Assembly: GCA_030737835.1 (NCBI GenBank)
Contig: CM060855.1
Coordinates: 2,093,032 to 2,157,031 of the forward strand
Reading direction: 5' to 3'
Length of the DNA: 64,000 nucleotides
Source of the DNA: Acorus gramineus
Lineage: Eukaryota; Streptophyta; Magnoliopsida; Acorales; Acoraceae
Numbering within the stretch: the stretch's first letter is position 1; each line of letters begins with the position of its first letter. This document shows, one piece after another, positions 1 to 11,593 of this stretch. Below the pieces are notes generated by a model. The model saw only the letters and a program-made list of their open reading frames with translations, was not told the origin of the DNA and made no database searches. Position numbers and translations under genes: made by a program.

Positions 1-41
1 CCAATGGTTGCCAATAGGCCAAAAGTGACACATATATAACA
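1..41 (-). mobile_element. Tip of a long LTR (family 1), opposite orientation, cut by the window edge
   Basis: The bases match the 5' end of family-1 LTRs read on the minus strand: the terminus TGTTATATATGTGTCAC is the reverse complement of about 25-41. The family-1 plus-strand copy resumes directly at 42 in the middle of its sequence. The simplest reading is that this LTR lies to the left of the window and inserted into the LTR that follows. Confidence 0.6.
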
Positions 42-55
42 TTCTCCCCCCCTTG

Positions 56-1355
56 GTAAGCCCCCTTTCCCTCTTTTTCTTGCATAGATGTATGCTAGGG
101 GGGTGGTTTGGTGGTTGGGAGGCGGTTGGCGGCGGTGGGTGGCCGTCGGAGGGCTGTGGGAGGCGGTCGGAGGCTGTGGTGGTGGTCGGAGGTGGGTGGT
201 AGAGGAGCTCGGGCTGGCAGGCGTGCAGCTCGGGCTGGCGGAATGCTATCTTGGGCAGGGCAGCAGCGCAGGGTGGTGCAGGCGCAGTGGCTGGCGCGGA
301 TGCGCGCGCGCGTGCGCGCGGACGTGCGCGCGGGCGTGCGCGCGGGTTGGCGCTGGGCGTGCCAGGGGCTGGGCGTGCGGGGCTAGTGCGGGTAGGTTGG
401 CAGGGCTAGCCGGGTAGGCTGGGAGCAGGGCACCAGTTTGCTGGGCGCGCGAGCGCGTGCGCGCGGGTGCGCGCGCGGGCGTGCGCTCGGGGGGTGCAGG
501 GAGAGGCGTGCGGAGCAGGCTGCCGGGCTGTGCGCGCTGGCAGGCCGGGCGAGCTGGCTGGGCGCGCATGCGAGCAGGGCAGGGGCGCTCGGGCATCAGG
601 CGGGCAGTGCCCAGGCGTGCAGGCGAGCGGTGCTCGGGCCACTCGGCGACGCGCGCAGGCAGGCAACGCGGGCAGCAGCGCGGGCAGGCTGGCAGGCGCG
701 CTGGGCGCGTGCTGCCAGGAGCGCTGGGCGCGTGTTGCGCGGGCGTGCGCGTGGACGCTGGGTGAGGGTCCCGGGTGCTGGGCGCTGAGCACTGGGCACT
801 GGGTCGCGGGTGCCGGGTGCTGGGCGCTGGGCGCTGGCGGGCGCAGTCGGGCGCGCAGTCGTGTGCGGGTGCGTGCGCGCGGGTGCGCGTGGAGTGGGTG
901 AGCGGGTGCGCGCGGGTGCTGGCGCGAGCGGGGGTGTGCGCGGGAGTGCGCGCGGGTACGCGCGGGCGTGCGCGCGGGCAGGGTGCCTGGGCACTGTGCC
1001 TGGGTGCTGGGCAGGGCGCCTGTGCGTGCGCGTGCTGGGGCGTGCATGCAGTGCGCGCTGGGCTGGACGCGCGGTGCGCGCGGGCGCGCGCGAGCGTGCG
1101 CGTGCGTGCGGCAGTTCGTCGGGGCGCGCGGGCAGGCGTGCGACAGTGCGCCGGTGGTGTCCGGGTGTGCGGGCTGGGCTCGGCAGTGCGCCTTGGCGCG
1201 CGGGCCGGGGCTCGGCTGTGCGCCCGAGGCGGGTGGCCGTGCGTGCGGTTGCCCGGTACGGGCCGTATGTACGTTTGTCCGAGTGTAAGGTATTTTAGAT
1301 GTATTTTTGTGTATTTTATGCATTGTTCTCACCATATTGAATGTCTGTCTTGCAG
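56..1355 (+). other. Putative LTR intron (GC-rich) in copy 1
   Basis: The donor is G|GTAAGCC and the acceptor is CTGTCTTGCAG|ATCT. The same pair of signals bounds the GC-rich domain in all three family-1 copies (about 1300, 1247 and 920 bp). In the complete copies it lies downstream of the position of a TATA box. Conserved signals around length-variable DNA suggest an intron in the R-U5 leader. This is inferred from sequence only. Confidence 0.45.
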
Positions 1356-2156
1356 ATCTAGACGGACGGTCGCGCGACGACCCCGATTCCGGTGAGTGGG
1401 ACAATCCAACCCAGTAGAGAGGCGTTATACGCATTTTGAGCGTATACCGACCTCTCCTGGGGCACCATGGATGTATATTAACCAGCAGTAATATGTAATC
1501 CATGTTTGTATGATTTAAATGTAGAATGCATGTTACCCTAGACTCTGCATGTTAGGGACTTGCACCCTTAGGATATGGGTATGAGCCATGCACCATGTCC
1601 CCTGTTTCCATGTTAGGAAGCCCGACCGATGAATGTGCCCTACTAGTTTATTTATTAAATTAAATGCTAGTATTCGTTAAAATTGCATGTTATAGTGAAT
1701 ATTATAGGGGAGGGGCCTTGCGAGGACAGCGGTGAGACCCGGGTTAGGGTACACCATGTTCCTTGTTTGGTTGTCGGGGTGCCCTATAACGGGAACTCAC
1801 GCTGCCCTCCCGAGTTTCTTTCCCCCAATGATATTCCACCCTTGTTATAACCTTATGCATGTTCCCCGCATCGTAGTTATGCGCCCTGGTGGGTTCTGAG
1901 GAATTCAGAACATTAGTGTTGTTATAATGTGCTGTCTGCGGATCCAAGTGGATCATATGCGATGGATAGGCTGTTTTGTTCCCTTCGTTGGATCCGGTAG
2001 AGACTACCCCAGCGTTAGACAGGCCTTCCTGACAGAGGGCTCCCATCAGTAGGCACCTCCTGATTTGGTTTCGGACTGTGCTGAATTTGGGAGTAGACCA
2101 GGCGGCCTACGGAGTGGAGGAGAGACTATCGGTGGACCAAGGGTGACCAACAGCCT

Positions 2157-2420
2157 AGTCAGTCCCAAAATCCTATGTCACCCATTGAAGGGTGAGGGTG
2201 AGGGTGTAGTGGGTTGGCGATGAACGACCCACTGGAGTTGTGATTGGATGCTTATCAGTCCCAAAATCCTATGTCACCCATTAAAGGGTGAGGGTGAGGG
2301 TGTAGCGGGTTGGCGGAAGCGACCCGCTGGTTTTGTGTTGATTAGTCCCAATATCCTTGGTCACCCATTGAGGGTGAGGGTGAGGGTGTAGTGGGTTGGC
2401 GGTAGCGACCCACTAGGTTG
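2157..2420 (+). repeat. Three tandem ~90-bp units with G-quadruplex-like runs
   Basis: Each unit begins AGTCCCAA-ATCCT and contains GGGTGAGGGTGAGGGTGTAG followed by YGGGTTGGCG. Four G-runs with 3, 3 and 6-base loops match the usual G3-N1-7 quadruplex pattern. Copies 2 and 3 of this LTR carry two units each. Confidence 0.8.
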
Positions 2421-2934
2421 AGGAATTGTTGTTACTTGTGGATGTTAAAGATTATCTGATTGTGGTCAATATTGTCTGTGATGCATGGGTTGTGCCGTTC
2501 ACTGAGCGTGTGGCTCACCCCTCGCATAATCTTTTTCTACAGTGTCATCTGAGTCGGATCCGGAGGAGGAGCTCCCCGAGGGACTTCATCAGTAGCGGAG
2601 TAGCGCCACGTCCCGCGAGTTTCTGAGGCTATCAGCATCCCTTGTACCAGTATGTATTATTTTCCGTGCTTGGGCACGCGTTTGTGTTGTATTTGGACGT
2701 CTTTGTATGTATATTGGCTCTCACAGGACATGTGATTATGTATGGAGTCTGTAGTGTGTTTTGATTACAGATTCAGTCTTTAGTTATCCGCATTTGGTGT
2801 ATATATCATGTCAGCCCTGCTTTTGTTGTCTGTGTGTCATTTTGGCTGCTTGTGTATGATATTATTGACCTCCTGTGTAGATTCTGATATTTTATATACA
2901 CTTGCCGCGTACCGGGGACGCCCGAGGCGTGACA

Positions 2935-3227
2935 AGGGATGTGGTTGACATGACGATAGTGAGCCCCCTACACTGACATTAGGGATGTGGTTGGTATAAC
3001 ATCTTGATATTCTTTTCAATTCCATACGTACGATCTAATTGTTCATGTATGACCCTTGTATTAATTGGGAGAGTTATATGGTTCCTTACACTGCATAGTA
3101 TTTTATTTATGCTTGTAATAGTGATCTTTTTGTAAGAGCGAGATTTGAGATGTGTACTTGCTAAGCTTCATCGCTCATCCACTCTTTCTTTGTGGCTGAA
3201 TTATTATTTGAGGTACAGAGCAGGGTG
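2935..3227. other. Spacer between two LTRs, possibly remains of an older LTR
   Basis: No gene is seen. Two similar stretches, AGGGATGTGGTTG at 2935 and about 2982, occur here. Together with 6758-7131 this may be the element into which copies 1 and 2 inserted. Confidence 0.3.
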
Positions 3228-4914
3228 GCTATTGTCACGCCCCAGGGCGGCCAACCCCGGGACGCGGCAAGTGTATATATAATATCAGAATCTACACAGG
3301 AGGTCAATAATATATCATACACAGACAACTAGGAAGACACACATGCAACAAAAGGGCTGACATGATATATACACCAAATGCGGAAGCAAAAGACTGAATC
3401 TGTGAATAAACATTCTACAGACTCGATACTCAATCATCTGTCCTGTGAGAGCCAATATACACAAATACAACTGAACATATACAAACACGTGCCAAGCACG
3501 GAAATCAAATACATACAGTCAAGAAGGGATGCTGATAACCTCTGGCACTCGCGGAACGTGGCGCTGCTCCGCTACTGAAGGAATCCCTCGGAAAGCTCCA
3601 ACTGCTGCTCCGGCTCTAGCTCAGGCTCAGTGACCACTGGGGAAAAACATATGCGAGGGGTGAGCCACACGCTCAGTGAATAGCACAACCCATGCATCAC
3701 AGACAATATTTACCACAATTCCATTATTTATCCAGCCTCTAAGACATAACAACATGATCCAGTGGTTCGTACTTCGCCGAACCACCACACCCTCACCCTC
3801 ACCCATCAATGGGTGACATAGGCTATTGGGACTGATAATCATCCATTCACATATCCAGTAGGTCGCTCATCGCCAACCCACTACACCCTCACCCTCACCC
3901 TACCACGGGTGACATAGGATTTTGGGACTGACTAGGCTGTTGGTCACCCTTGGTTCACCAATAGTCTCTCCTCCACTCCGTAGGCCGCCTGGTCTACTCC
4001 CACATTCAGCACAGTCCGTCACCAAATCAGGAGGTGCCTACTAATGGGAGCCCTCTGTCAGGAAGGCCCTGTCTAACGCTGGGGTAGTCTCTACCGGATC
4101 CAACGAAGGGAACAGAACAGCCTATCCATACGCATATGATCCACTCGGATCCGCCGATTACACGCCTCAACAACTCTAATGTCATGAACTCTTCAGAGTT
4201 CCTCCAAGGCGCATAACCAAGATGCGGGGAACATGAACAATAAAAGCAAGGTTGGAATATCATTGGGGGAAAGAAACTCGGGAGGGCGGCGTGAGTTCCC
4301 GATATAGGATACCCCGACAACCAAACAAGGAACACGGAGTACCCTAACCCGGGTCTCACCGCTGTCCTCGCAAGGCCCCTCCCCTATAATATTCACTAAC
4401 ATGCTAATAGTCATAACAGTTATATAACATTATTTATAATATTAATGGGACTAGAAACCTTGGGAGGGCAGCATGAGGTCCCGATACAGGACATCCCGAC
4501 AACCAAACAAGGAACACGGAGTACCCTAACACGGGTCTCAATGTTGACCTCGCAAGGCTCCTCCCGATAATATTACCTAAGGCATGCGATTTAACATACA
4601 CTAGCATTTAATTTAATAAATAAACTAGTAGGACGCATGCATAGGCCGAGGTTTCCTATCATGAAAACAGGGGGCATGGTGCATGGCTCTTACACCTATC
4701 CTATGGGTGCAAGTCCCTAACATAAAAGCCTAGGGTAGCATGCATTCTACATTTAACATCATGCTCACATGTAATACATATTATTACAGGTTAATATAAT
4801 CCACGGTGCCCCAGGAGAGGTCGGTATACGCCCAAGTGCGTATAACGCCTCTCTACTGGGTTGGATTGTCCCACTCACCGGAATCGGGGTCGTCGCGCGA
4901 CCGTCCGTCTAGAT

Positions 4915-6161
4915 CTGCAAGACAGACATTCAATATGGTGAGAACAATGCATAAAATACCCAAAAATACATCTAAAATACCCAACACTCGGATAAACGTA
5001 CATACGGCCCGTACGCACGTGTATCCGAGCATCCCGACTCACTCCCGAGCCCACCGGGCAACCGCACGCACGGCCACCCGCCTCGGGCGCACCGCCGAGC
5101 CCCGGCCCGCGCGCCAAGGCGCCCGGCCGAACTCAGCCCGCACGCCCGGACACCACCGGCGTACTGCCGCACGCCCGCCCGCGCGCCCCGACGCACCGCC
5201 GCACGCACGCGCACGCTCGCGCGCGCCCGCGCGCACCGCGCGTCCAGCCCAGCGCGCCCCCGCGCGCACTGCACGCACGCCCCAGCACCGCACGCACTGG
5301 TCCCCAGCACCGCGCGCACTGGTCCCCAGCACTGCGCCCAGGCGCATGCCCAGGCGCCCTGCCCAGCACCCAGGCACAGTGCCCAGGCGCCCTGCCCGCG
5401 CGCGCGCACGCTCGCGCGCACGCCCGCGCGCACCCGCGCGCACCCCTGCGCGTACCCCCACTCGCGCCAGAACCCGCGCGCACCCGCGCGCCCGCTCCGC
5501 GCGAACCCGCGCACCCGCGTGCACGCACCCGCGCGCGACTGCGCGCCCGACTGCGCCCCTGCCCTGCTCGCCTGCGCGCCCAGCCTGCTCGCCCGGCCTG
5601 CCAGCGCGCACAGCTACTGCCCCTGCACCCCCGAGCGCACGCCCGCGCGCGCACCCGCGCGCACGCCCTCGCGCGCCCGGCAAACTGGTGCACCTGCCCC
5701 CAGCCTACCCGAGCTAGCCCTGCCAGCCTGCCCAGCGCGCACGCCCAACCCTGCTGGCTCCCAGCACCGCCCGAGCGCACCTCTGCGCCTGCACTGCCTG
5801 TGCTGCCTGAGACCCCCAGCCCGAAACGCCAGCACTGCCAACCCGTCCCGCGCGCCCAGCACGACCAGCACCTCGCACCAGACCCGCGCACGCCCGCGCG
5901 CACGTCGCGCGCACGCACGCCCGCGCGCGCACGCGCGCATCCCCGCACGCGCCCAGCCTGCGCGCTGCCTGGGCCGCTGCCGCTGCTGCCTGCTGCCCGG
6001 GACAGCCCAGCCACTGCTCGAGCGCCACCACCGCCCCTCCCACGACCTCCGACCACCTCCGACCACCCTCCGACGACCCCCACTGCCGCCGACCACCCCC
6101 AAACACAAAACCCCCCCCCTAGCAATCATCTAAACAAGAAAAAGGAGGGAAAGAAGCTTAC
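4915..6161 (-). other. Putative GC-rich LTR intron in copy 2
   Basis: On the minus strand the donor is CTCG|GTAAGC at 6161 and the acceptor TCTTGCAG|ATCT ends at 4915. These are the same signals as in the other two copies. Confidence 0.45.
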
Positions 6162-6480
6162 CGAGGGGGAGGAAGGGGTGACCGGGTGCTCTCCGCGCAC
6201 CGAAACCCTTCCCAACGGCCTTCTCACGCCCCGATCTACCTTGGCCTTCGAAACGGGCCAAATCAGAGGACAAAGAGGGGAGGTCGGGGAGGCTAGGATC
6301 GCCGGAACTTGGATTTGAAGACACCGGAGCGTAGATCGGGACCCGATCTACACTTCCCGTGCTTTAGGTTTCTTGGTTTGAGGGGTCTAGGGGGCTTGAA
6401 AGTGAGAAAAAGAGAGAGGGAGGAGAGAGGGAAGGGTTGGTAGGGATGATGAACAGTAACTCGGGATTTTTAGATCCCAC

Positions 6481-6490
6481 CCTTATATAG
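6481..6490 (-). promoter_or_regulatory. LTR TATA box
   Basis: The minus strand reads CTATATAAGG, about 265 bp inside the 5' LTR end, followed by a C/T-rich stretch typical of a leader. In the copy at 55379 the equivalent site reads CTACATAAG and is probably weakened. Confidence 0.6.
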
Positions 6491-6757
6491 TGTGCGACTT
6501 AAAAACCCGGATACGCCACGGAACTGCGAAATTTCAGGAACGTTACCGGAATTCGATGAAATTTTTGTGAGAGGCATAAAATGGCACCAGGACACCAAAT
6601 ATGCAGTTAGATTTCCAATCGGAGTCCTCTAACTCAGGACGATAGCTAACAGTCCAAAAATAAGCGGTTCCGATCGAAAAACCGGTAAAAACCAAAAACT
6701 GCCAGAACGCTCTAACGGTTACCAACAGGTTAAAAGTGACACATATATAACAGCTAT

Positions 6758-7131
6758 CCTGTGCCCATGTGAGCGGGGTGTGTAGAGTTTCGTTCGACTT
6801 GAGGGCGTACTACGTTGGGCGCCAGTTAGAGCTGTGATCATCCCAGTTTGTCCTTGTGCTAGTGTTGGTGGGTGTTATTTTGTATAACTCTTCACTTGTC
6901 AACCGGTTGACAACTATTCTAGTGCTCTGACAGGACTTAGTTGGGTTGTCAATTTGTGCTCTACATATATTTCTTTTTGTTTGGCCTTTATTGGCCTCGG
7001 AGTTAAGTTGTATGCTTCCGCTGTGTTCATCTCTTACTATTACCATTTACTTCAAGTATCTTTTCTTTTAAGTCTTGTGCATTTTTTATATTAATTATGT
7101 TGCTCTCTAAAGCTGGCCACTTTAGGGTGTA
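6758..7131 (+). mobile_element. Probable 3' remnant of an older LTR
   Basis: No gene is seen. The stretch ends in TTTAGGGTGTAACA, which resembles the GGGGTGTAACA terminus of the 4.6-kb LTR at 46299-50912. It directly follows the target duplication of copy 2, so copy 2 appears nested in it. Confidence 0.35.
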
Positions 7132-7139
7132 ACACTTAG

Positions 7140-8350
7140 TTTTACTGAAACCAAATTCAATTGGCTTGAGAGAAACTATGCTAAAGTAGATGATTTAGAA
7201 GGACTTTCTGTATTTCACAAAGGGTTAGACCTTTTGGTGCCGTCAAAGAAGTTACATTGTCAAGGGAGGACAAGCAGATGTGTTGAATAATTGTGAGGAG
7301 ATCAGACATTACATTGAGTAAGTTACATTTATTTTTTATTTTATAAGTTATTCTTTAAAATTGAAATTAATAGTTTTATTTTATTTCTTTGTCAATTAAA
7401 AACACAGTGAACAATGACATAACTTAAGGTCGAAAGCCCAGACTTGGTTGTACAAATACAACAACAAACATTTCTTACATGGTTTGAGAATCAAGTAAGT
7501 TGATATCCATTTGACTAGATACTATAAGTCTTTGCATGAATTGTCATGCACTTGGTTAATTAACAATGATAATATTTGTTATGCTTATAGATCAAGAGGC
7601 TACATCATTAGGGAACGGAAGAAATATCTAAGCAATTGCATGTATTAGCATATGGACTTGATCTTAGGGTGACATAATGTCTAGGTTGTATTACAAATGG
7701 AGTACGCTTTCATGTGAAAGAACTGAAAGATAACTGAAAAATCCAAAACAATAGCCTGGTTGTACCCAGGGGGAGAAATGTGAGAATATTATCGACTTCT
7801 ATGAATATTTGAAGAAAGTTATAAAGCTCCGTTACATGGATGGCAACCAAGTTGTGTTATTTCAGTGTCAATTGTATAACACAGATCCAAATATAAGTTG
7901 GTGACCACAAACGGATTATCATTTCAGAAGCATTAATACTTCCCGATACTAGTACGAAGATGATCCGTATGTTCTTATAAGTCTAGCACAGTAAGTGTAT
8001 TACATTCCAAAATTAGGATTAGACCACAAAATTGTATAGAGGGTGCAACACAAGCACCTTTGAGATATTTTAGAAAAAGAAGTCATTGAAGAAGAGGATG
8101 CTCCAATGGTTCAAGTTGCATACCAACATAATGAGTCATCAAATCTTTAGTGGTCAGTTGATCATGATTTCTATGCAAAAGAATTTTACAAAACTGATGT
8201 TGAGTCTAATATAATTGACGATGATGTGTTAGCACAACATGGTTAACCCACTTTGTTAGATGATTTCATATGTGATGAAGAGCAATGACACGTTTGTTAA
8301 ATACTTTACTGAAGATGAGGAATACGATGACACTGATGGAGAGTTGTAGC
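7140..8350 (+). pseudogene. CACTA (En/Spm) transposase remnant, C-terminal DUF4218/DUF4216-like part
   Basis: Conceptual translation gives CACTA-type blocks interrupted by stops and frame changes. These include TFLTWFENQ with EISKQLHVLAYG and CITNGVRFHVKE, then ELRYMDGN-VVLFQC, then RYWYEDDPYVLISLAQ with a following YYIPKLGLDHK-V. This order matches the C-terminal third of plant TNP2-type transposases. The stretch ends in acidic codons (EDEEYDDTD). It is clearly dead. The other half appears beyond the MULE at 17740, in the same orientation. Confidence 0.7.
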
Positions 8351-8490
8351 ATGAACCAAGATTCTCTGTTGGGTGCTTCTAAGTACTATGATATAACAGT
8401 ATGTGCATTTTAGAAAATAACATGTTCAATTAGATGTTTTGTGTAGTTCTACTTTATTTCATTTGTATATTAGTTCCTCCTTATGTTATG

Positions 8491-8493
<3 letters not shown>

Positions 8494-8558
<65 letters not shown>
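8494..8558. repeat. (TA)n microsatellite, left flank of MULE-1
   Basis: An uninterrupted AT dinucleotide run directly abuts the inverted-repeat terminus GAGGGCTGATTACG. A similar run flanks the other end at 17685-17734, so the element inserted into a (TA)n tract. Confidence 0.95.
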
Positions 8559-8561
<3 letters not shown>

Positions 8562-9925
8562 GGCTGATTACGTGCGACGAAACGGCAGGTGCGGCTTCAT
8601 TTTCAGCCGTTCGATTAAATCAGGCGGTGGAGATTAAAAAGTCGACGAACCGGTGAAACAGATTTAATTTCCCTCTCTCTCTTCAGCCCCCTGAAACACA
8701 AAACCCAAAAATTTAATTTCCCTCTCTTCACCTCGACCTAAATTTCTCTCTCTTCAGCCCCCTGAAACACAAAACCAAAGAAAAAAAAGTTTTCAGCCCC
8801 TCTTCGACCACACCCAACCGTCTTCGACCACGTCCTGCCGTCCTCCCCTGCGAACCCCTGCTATCGCCTTCATCGACCTCTGCAAACCAGCGGCACCCTC
8901 TTTGTCGTCTCCACCACCTGCGGCTGTACAAGCTTCTCTTTGACCACGCCCAACCGTCCTCGACCACGCCCTGCCGGCAAATCAGCGGCACCCTCTCTCT
9001 CGTCTCCACCACCTGCGGCGGTACGAGCTTCTCTGCCTCTGTCTCTCTCTCTCTCTCTCTCAAAAATTGGTATTTCTTTGTGTAAATGATGCATTTGATG
9101 ATGAATCTGGAGTTTGTTCTCTTATTCATTATTGGTATTCAAATCTAGGGTTTGTTCTCCTTTTTTTTTTTCTTCAGATTTGTAAATTTTTTATTCATTA
9201 TTGGTATCAAATCTAGGGTTTGTTCTCCTTTTTTCTTCTTCAGATTTGTAAATTTTTTATTCATTATTGGTATCAAATCTAGGGTTTGTTCTCCTTTTTT
9301 CTTCTTCAGATTTTTAAGACCAATTGTTTTTTTTAATTTATATAAAGTGGAGAGTCTCCATCCTTGTTGTTTGAAGAGGTTACAACAATTAATTTATTGA
9401 ATCTTGATGAAGTAATTCATCAACAGTATATCAATTTCTACATCAATTAAATCATCATTAGATCTCAAGCTTTGTATGTTTATTGCATTTTTTTTTCCAG
9501 ATTTGTATGTTTTTTAGATTTGTTTTCTGTTAATTATTAACCTATATGGTCCTTCACGGGGATTAGGTGACCAACAATTTTTGAAACATGGAGTATATAT
9601 GTCCAGCCATTCCACTACAATAAGTACTGAGGGCACAAAAAAATAAATCTGTAGTCAGAAACCTGTCTGGATGCACTAATTCAAGAAGAAGAAAAAGTGT
9701 GTGATGATGTTTCATTTCTGATCTTTGGATGAACCTTCTTTCAAACCTAAAATAGTACTCTATTGGGGCTTAGAGAGGATGCAACAGAGGTCTGGGGGCC
9801 TTTTTTGTTTCATTCAAGCCTTGTGGCTACGTTTTGGATTAAGTGATGTGTTTTGTGTTTTTGTAAATGATAGCTATGTTCAGCTCCTCTTATTAATACA
9901 TGATAGATTATCTTATTTGTTTGTT
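8559..9925 (+). repeat. MULE-1 left terminal inverted repeat
   Basis: It pairs with the right end at about 16284-17684. It contains a CT-rich leader and short direct repeats of TTGGTATCAAATCTAGGG with CTTCAGATTTGTAAA (three times, about 9130-9310). Confidence 0.85.
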
Positions 9926-9950
9926 CTTTGTGAAAGTGTTCTAATTGCAT
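9720..9950 (+). repeat. Inner TIR segment duplicated inside MULE-1
   Basis: About 230 bp starting near GATGAACCTTCTTTCAAACC recur at about 10796-11010 in direct orientation, just upstream of the GRF gene. They also recur inverted at about 16267-16490. Open frames through this segment are not conserved as a protein. Confidence 0.8.
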
Positions 9951-10795
9951 GATCAATCACATTTACTGATGATATTTTGGGTAGTGCTCCAAATTTGTCA
10001 TCTATGCTCTCATCCGAATTATTTGGGGATCTCAAAGTCTTTAATTGATCAAACTTAAATTCCAGTTTTCAACTGAAGCATCCCTTCATTGCCTAGATGT
10101 TGGATTTTGGATGTTTGGAATATAACATTTATCAACCTGGTCTTTGGGTGGGCATGTGATACCTGTTGTCTTTCATAGTCTTCTACTTCATTATATACAT
10201 ACATAACAAGGACCAAACTTGTCCTCCACCTGTTAATGTGAATAAGGGTTCCTTTTTAAAAAACATGATCCGGTAATATTTGATCTAAGTCAGTAAAAAA
10301 AAATGATAATTCATCCTTCCAAACACCATCCGAAAGTGATAGGATGATACATATCTTTTAATTGGTTTAAAATGTGAGGTTGCCATCAGAAGATTAAAAT
10401 TGTTTGTTTTTTTTTTAATCATGTCCGATAACATTTGATCTAGCACATCAAAGTTTTTATTAGATGTTTTGGTGAATCTGGTGATTAGATAAATTGATTT
10501 TTTTGAGTCCTATATGTGTTAGATGATATTGATGATTTTATTTGTTACAAAATTTGAATGCATTTTTAGTTTGAAAGTCATTTCTTTTACTCAATGACTT
10601 TCCCTGTTCCCTGTTTCTCATCCTTTTAGTCCCCTCTTAACATCTTTGATTGAATATGTTGTCTGGTTTGTCTGTCAAAGTTAGTGCCTTGTTTGTCTGG
10701 TGAATAATGAAGAATAGGTTGAACCTGAAAAAATAAACAAAACATGCTTGTTTAGAGTGAAAAAATATGTTGTGTGATGATGTTTCATTCCTGAT
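9951..10795. other. Non-coding interior of MULE-1 between duplicated TIR segments
   Basis: AT-rich with poly-T and poly-A stretches. No convincing gene or structure was seen. Confidence 0.5.
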
Positions 10796-11010
10796 CTTTG
10801 GATGAACCTTCTTTCAAACCTAAAATAGTACTTTATTGGGGCATAGAGAGGATGCAACAGAGGCCTGGGGGCCTTTTCTGCTTCATTCAAACCTTGTGGC
10901 TACATTTTGGATTAAGTGATGTGTTTTGTGTTTTTGTAAATGATAGCTATGTTCAGCTCCTCTTATTAATACATGATAGGTTACCTTATTTATTTTGTGT
11001 TTTTCAAAAT
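10796..11010 (+). repeat. Second direct copy of the inner TIR segment
   Basis: It is nearly identical to 9720-9950 and ends about 30 bp before the ATG of the GRF zinc-finger gene. It probably forms that gene's promoter or leader, as the inverted copy does for the transposase gene. Confidence 0.7.
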
Positions 11011-11038
11011 GATGTTGCTTCAATCTTCGATTGTGTAG

Positions 11039-11593
11039 ATGGAACATTCGAATACGGCGTCCTCTCATGGGCCTACATCCCCAAAAAACTGTTATTGTGG
11101 GAAGAACGTGGTTTTAAAACAATCACGAACTGAATCTAATCCAGGGAGATGGTTTTGGGCTTGTCCAATTAGAAAGGTATGTATTGGTCTTTATTATTCC
11201 ATTTTCAATAGCACATATTTTTATTTCATTTGTTGATTAATGTCTATTTCCAACTAGTCCAAGAACGATATCAACGGATGCAAGTATTTTGAATGGCAAA
11301 CTGAGAGTACCAGTAGCTCTAGAGGACAACGGTATGCTCCAATTGATGAATCACCCTTGTTGACAAGAATCCAAGCTATAGAGGAGAGGCTAACTAAAGA
11401 TGAAGCTCGACAAGAACGTGTGAGAGAGCTAGAGCAAGCAATTGAAGCTCTAGTGGAGAGGCTAACAGAAGTTCAAGTAGTACAAGAACGTGCACGAGAG
11501 TTACAACATCGGAATCATTCTTTCGTGAAGATCTTTTTTGTCATATTTATGTTGTTCGCGGTATTTGTAGGTTCAAAGTTAAGTGGAGCATAA
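11039..11593 (+). CDS. GRF zinc-finger, coiled-coil, C-terminal membrane-anchor protein (MULE-1 accessory gene)
   Basis: Two exons, 11039-11176 and 11258-11593, are joined at AAAG|GTATGT and CAACTAG|TCC to encode 157 residues. Residues 18-62 form a GRF-type zinc finger: C18-x-C20-G, GRWFWAC with C42, and NGC54-xxFEW. The intron falls inside the finger. About residues 85-130 are rich in E, R, L and heptad-like (coiled coil). Residues about 134-152 (FVKIFFVIFMLFAVFVG) are a single hydrophobic tail segment. The GRF finger is known as a nucleic-acid-binding module. A membrane or nuclear-envelope anchor is inferred. The gene faces the transposase gene. The copy at 62465-63043 shares its architecture and intron position. 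Plant proteins of this layout exist but have no established function. Confidence 0.85.

Larger units (their letters stand above)
42..2934 (+). mobile_element. Long LTR, family 1, copy 1 (5' part missing from window)
   Basis: This is colinear with the complete solo LTR at 55379-58565, from the splice-donor-like CTTGGTAAGCC near 55 to the terminal GAGGCGTGACA ending at 2934. It has a GC-rich CpG-dense domain (about 90-1260), a conserved acceptor-like TTGCAG ending at 1355, three tandem units with telomere-like GGGTGAGGGTGAGGG (about 2157-2415), and a conserved module with CACTGAGCGTGTGGCTCAC (about 2502-2520). No gag, pol or integrase frame lies beside it. All frames in the GC-rich part are R/A/G/P-rich artefacts of composition, so no protein is called. 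Confidence 0.8.
3233..6752 (-). mobile_element. Complete solo LTR, family 1, copy 2 (3520 bp)
   Basis: Read on the minus strand it begins TGTTATATATGTGTCAC and ends GGGGCGTGACA, so it has TG...CA termini. The 5-bp target duplication GCTAT is present at 3228-3232 and 6753-6757. A TATA box CTATATAAGG (6481-6490, minus strand) is followed by a pyrimidine-rich leader, so the LTR is transcribed on the minus strand. It has a short U3 of about 270 bp and a very long R-U5. The GC-rich domain, two G-run repeats and the GAGC/GCTC module are all present. No internal retrotransposon region exists between flanks, so this is a solo LTR left by LTR-LTR recombination. Confidence 0.88.

Noticed and set aside
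406-1503. Long open frames (up to 365 codons) in the GC-rich LTR domain
   Set aside because: They are R/A/G/P/H-rich, overlap in many frames on both strands, differ between LTR copies and follow from CpG-rich composition. Not genes.
2190-2400. Telomere repeats
   Set aside because: GGGTGAGGGTGAGGG differs from the plant TTTAGGG repeat and is an internal LTR repeat present in every copy.
5133-6125. 330-codon and similar frames in LTR copy 2
   Set aside because: Same composition artefact, with no conserved domain.
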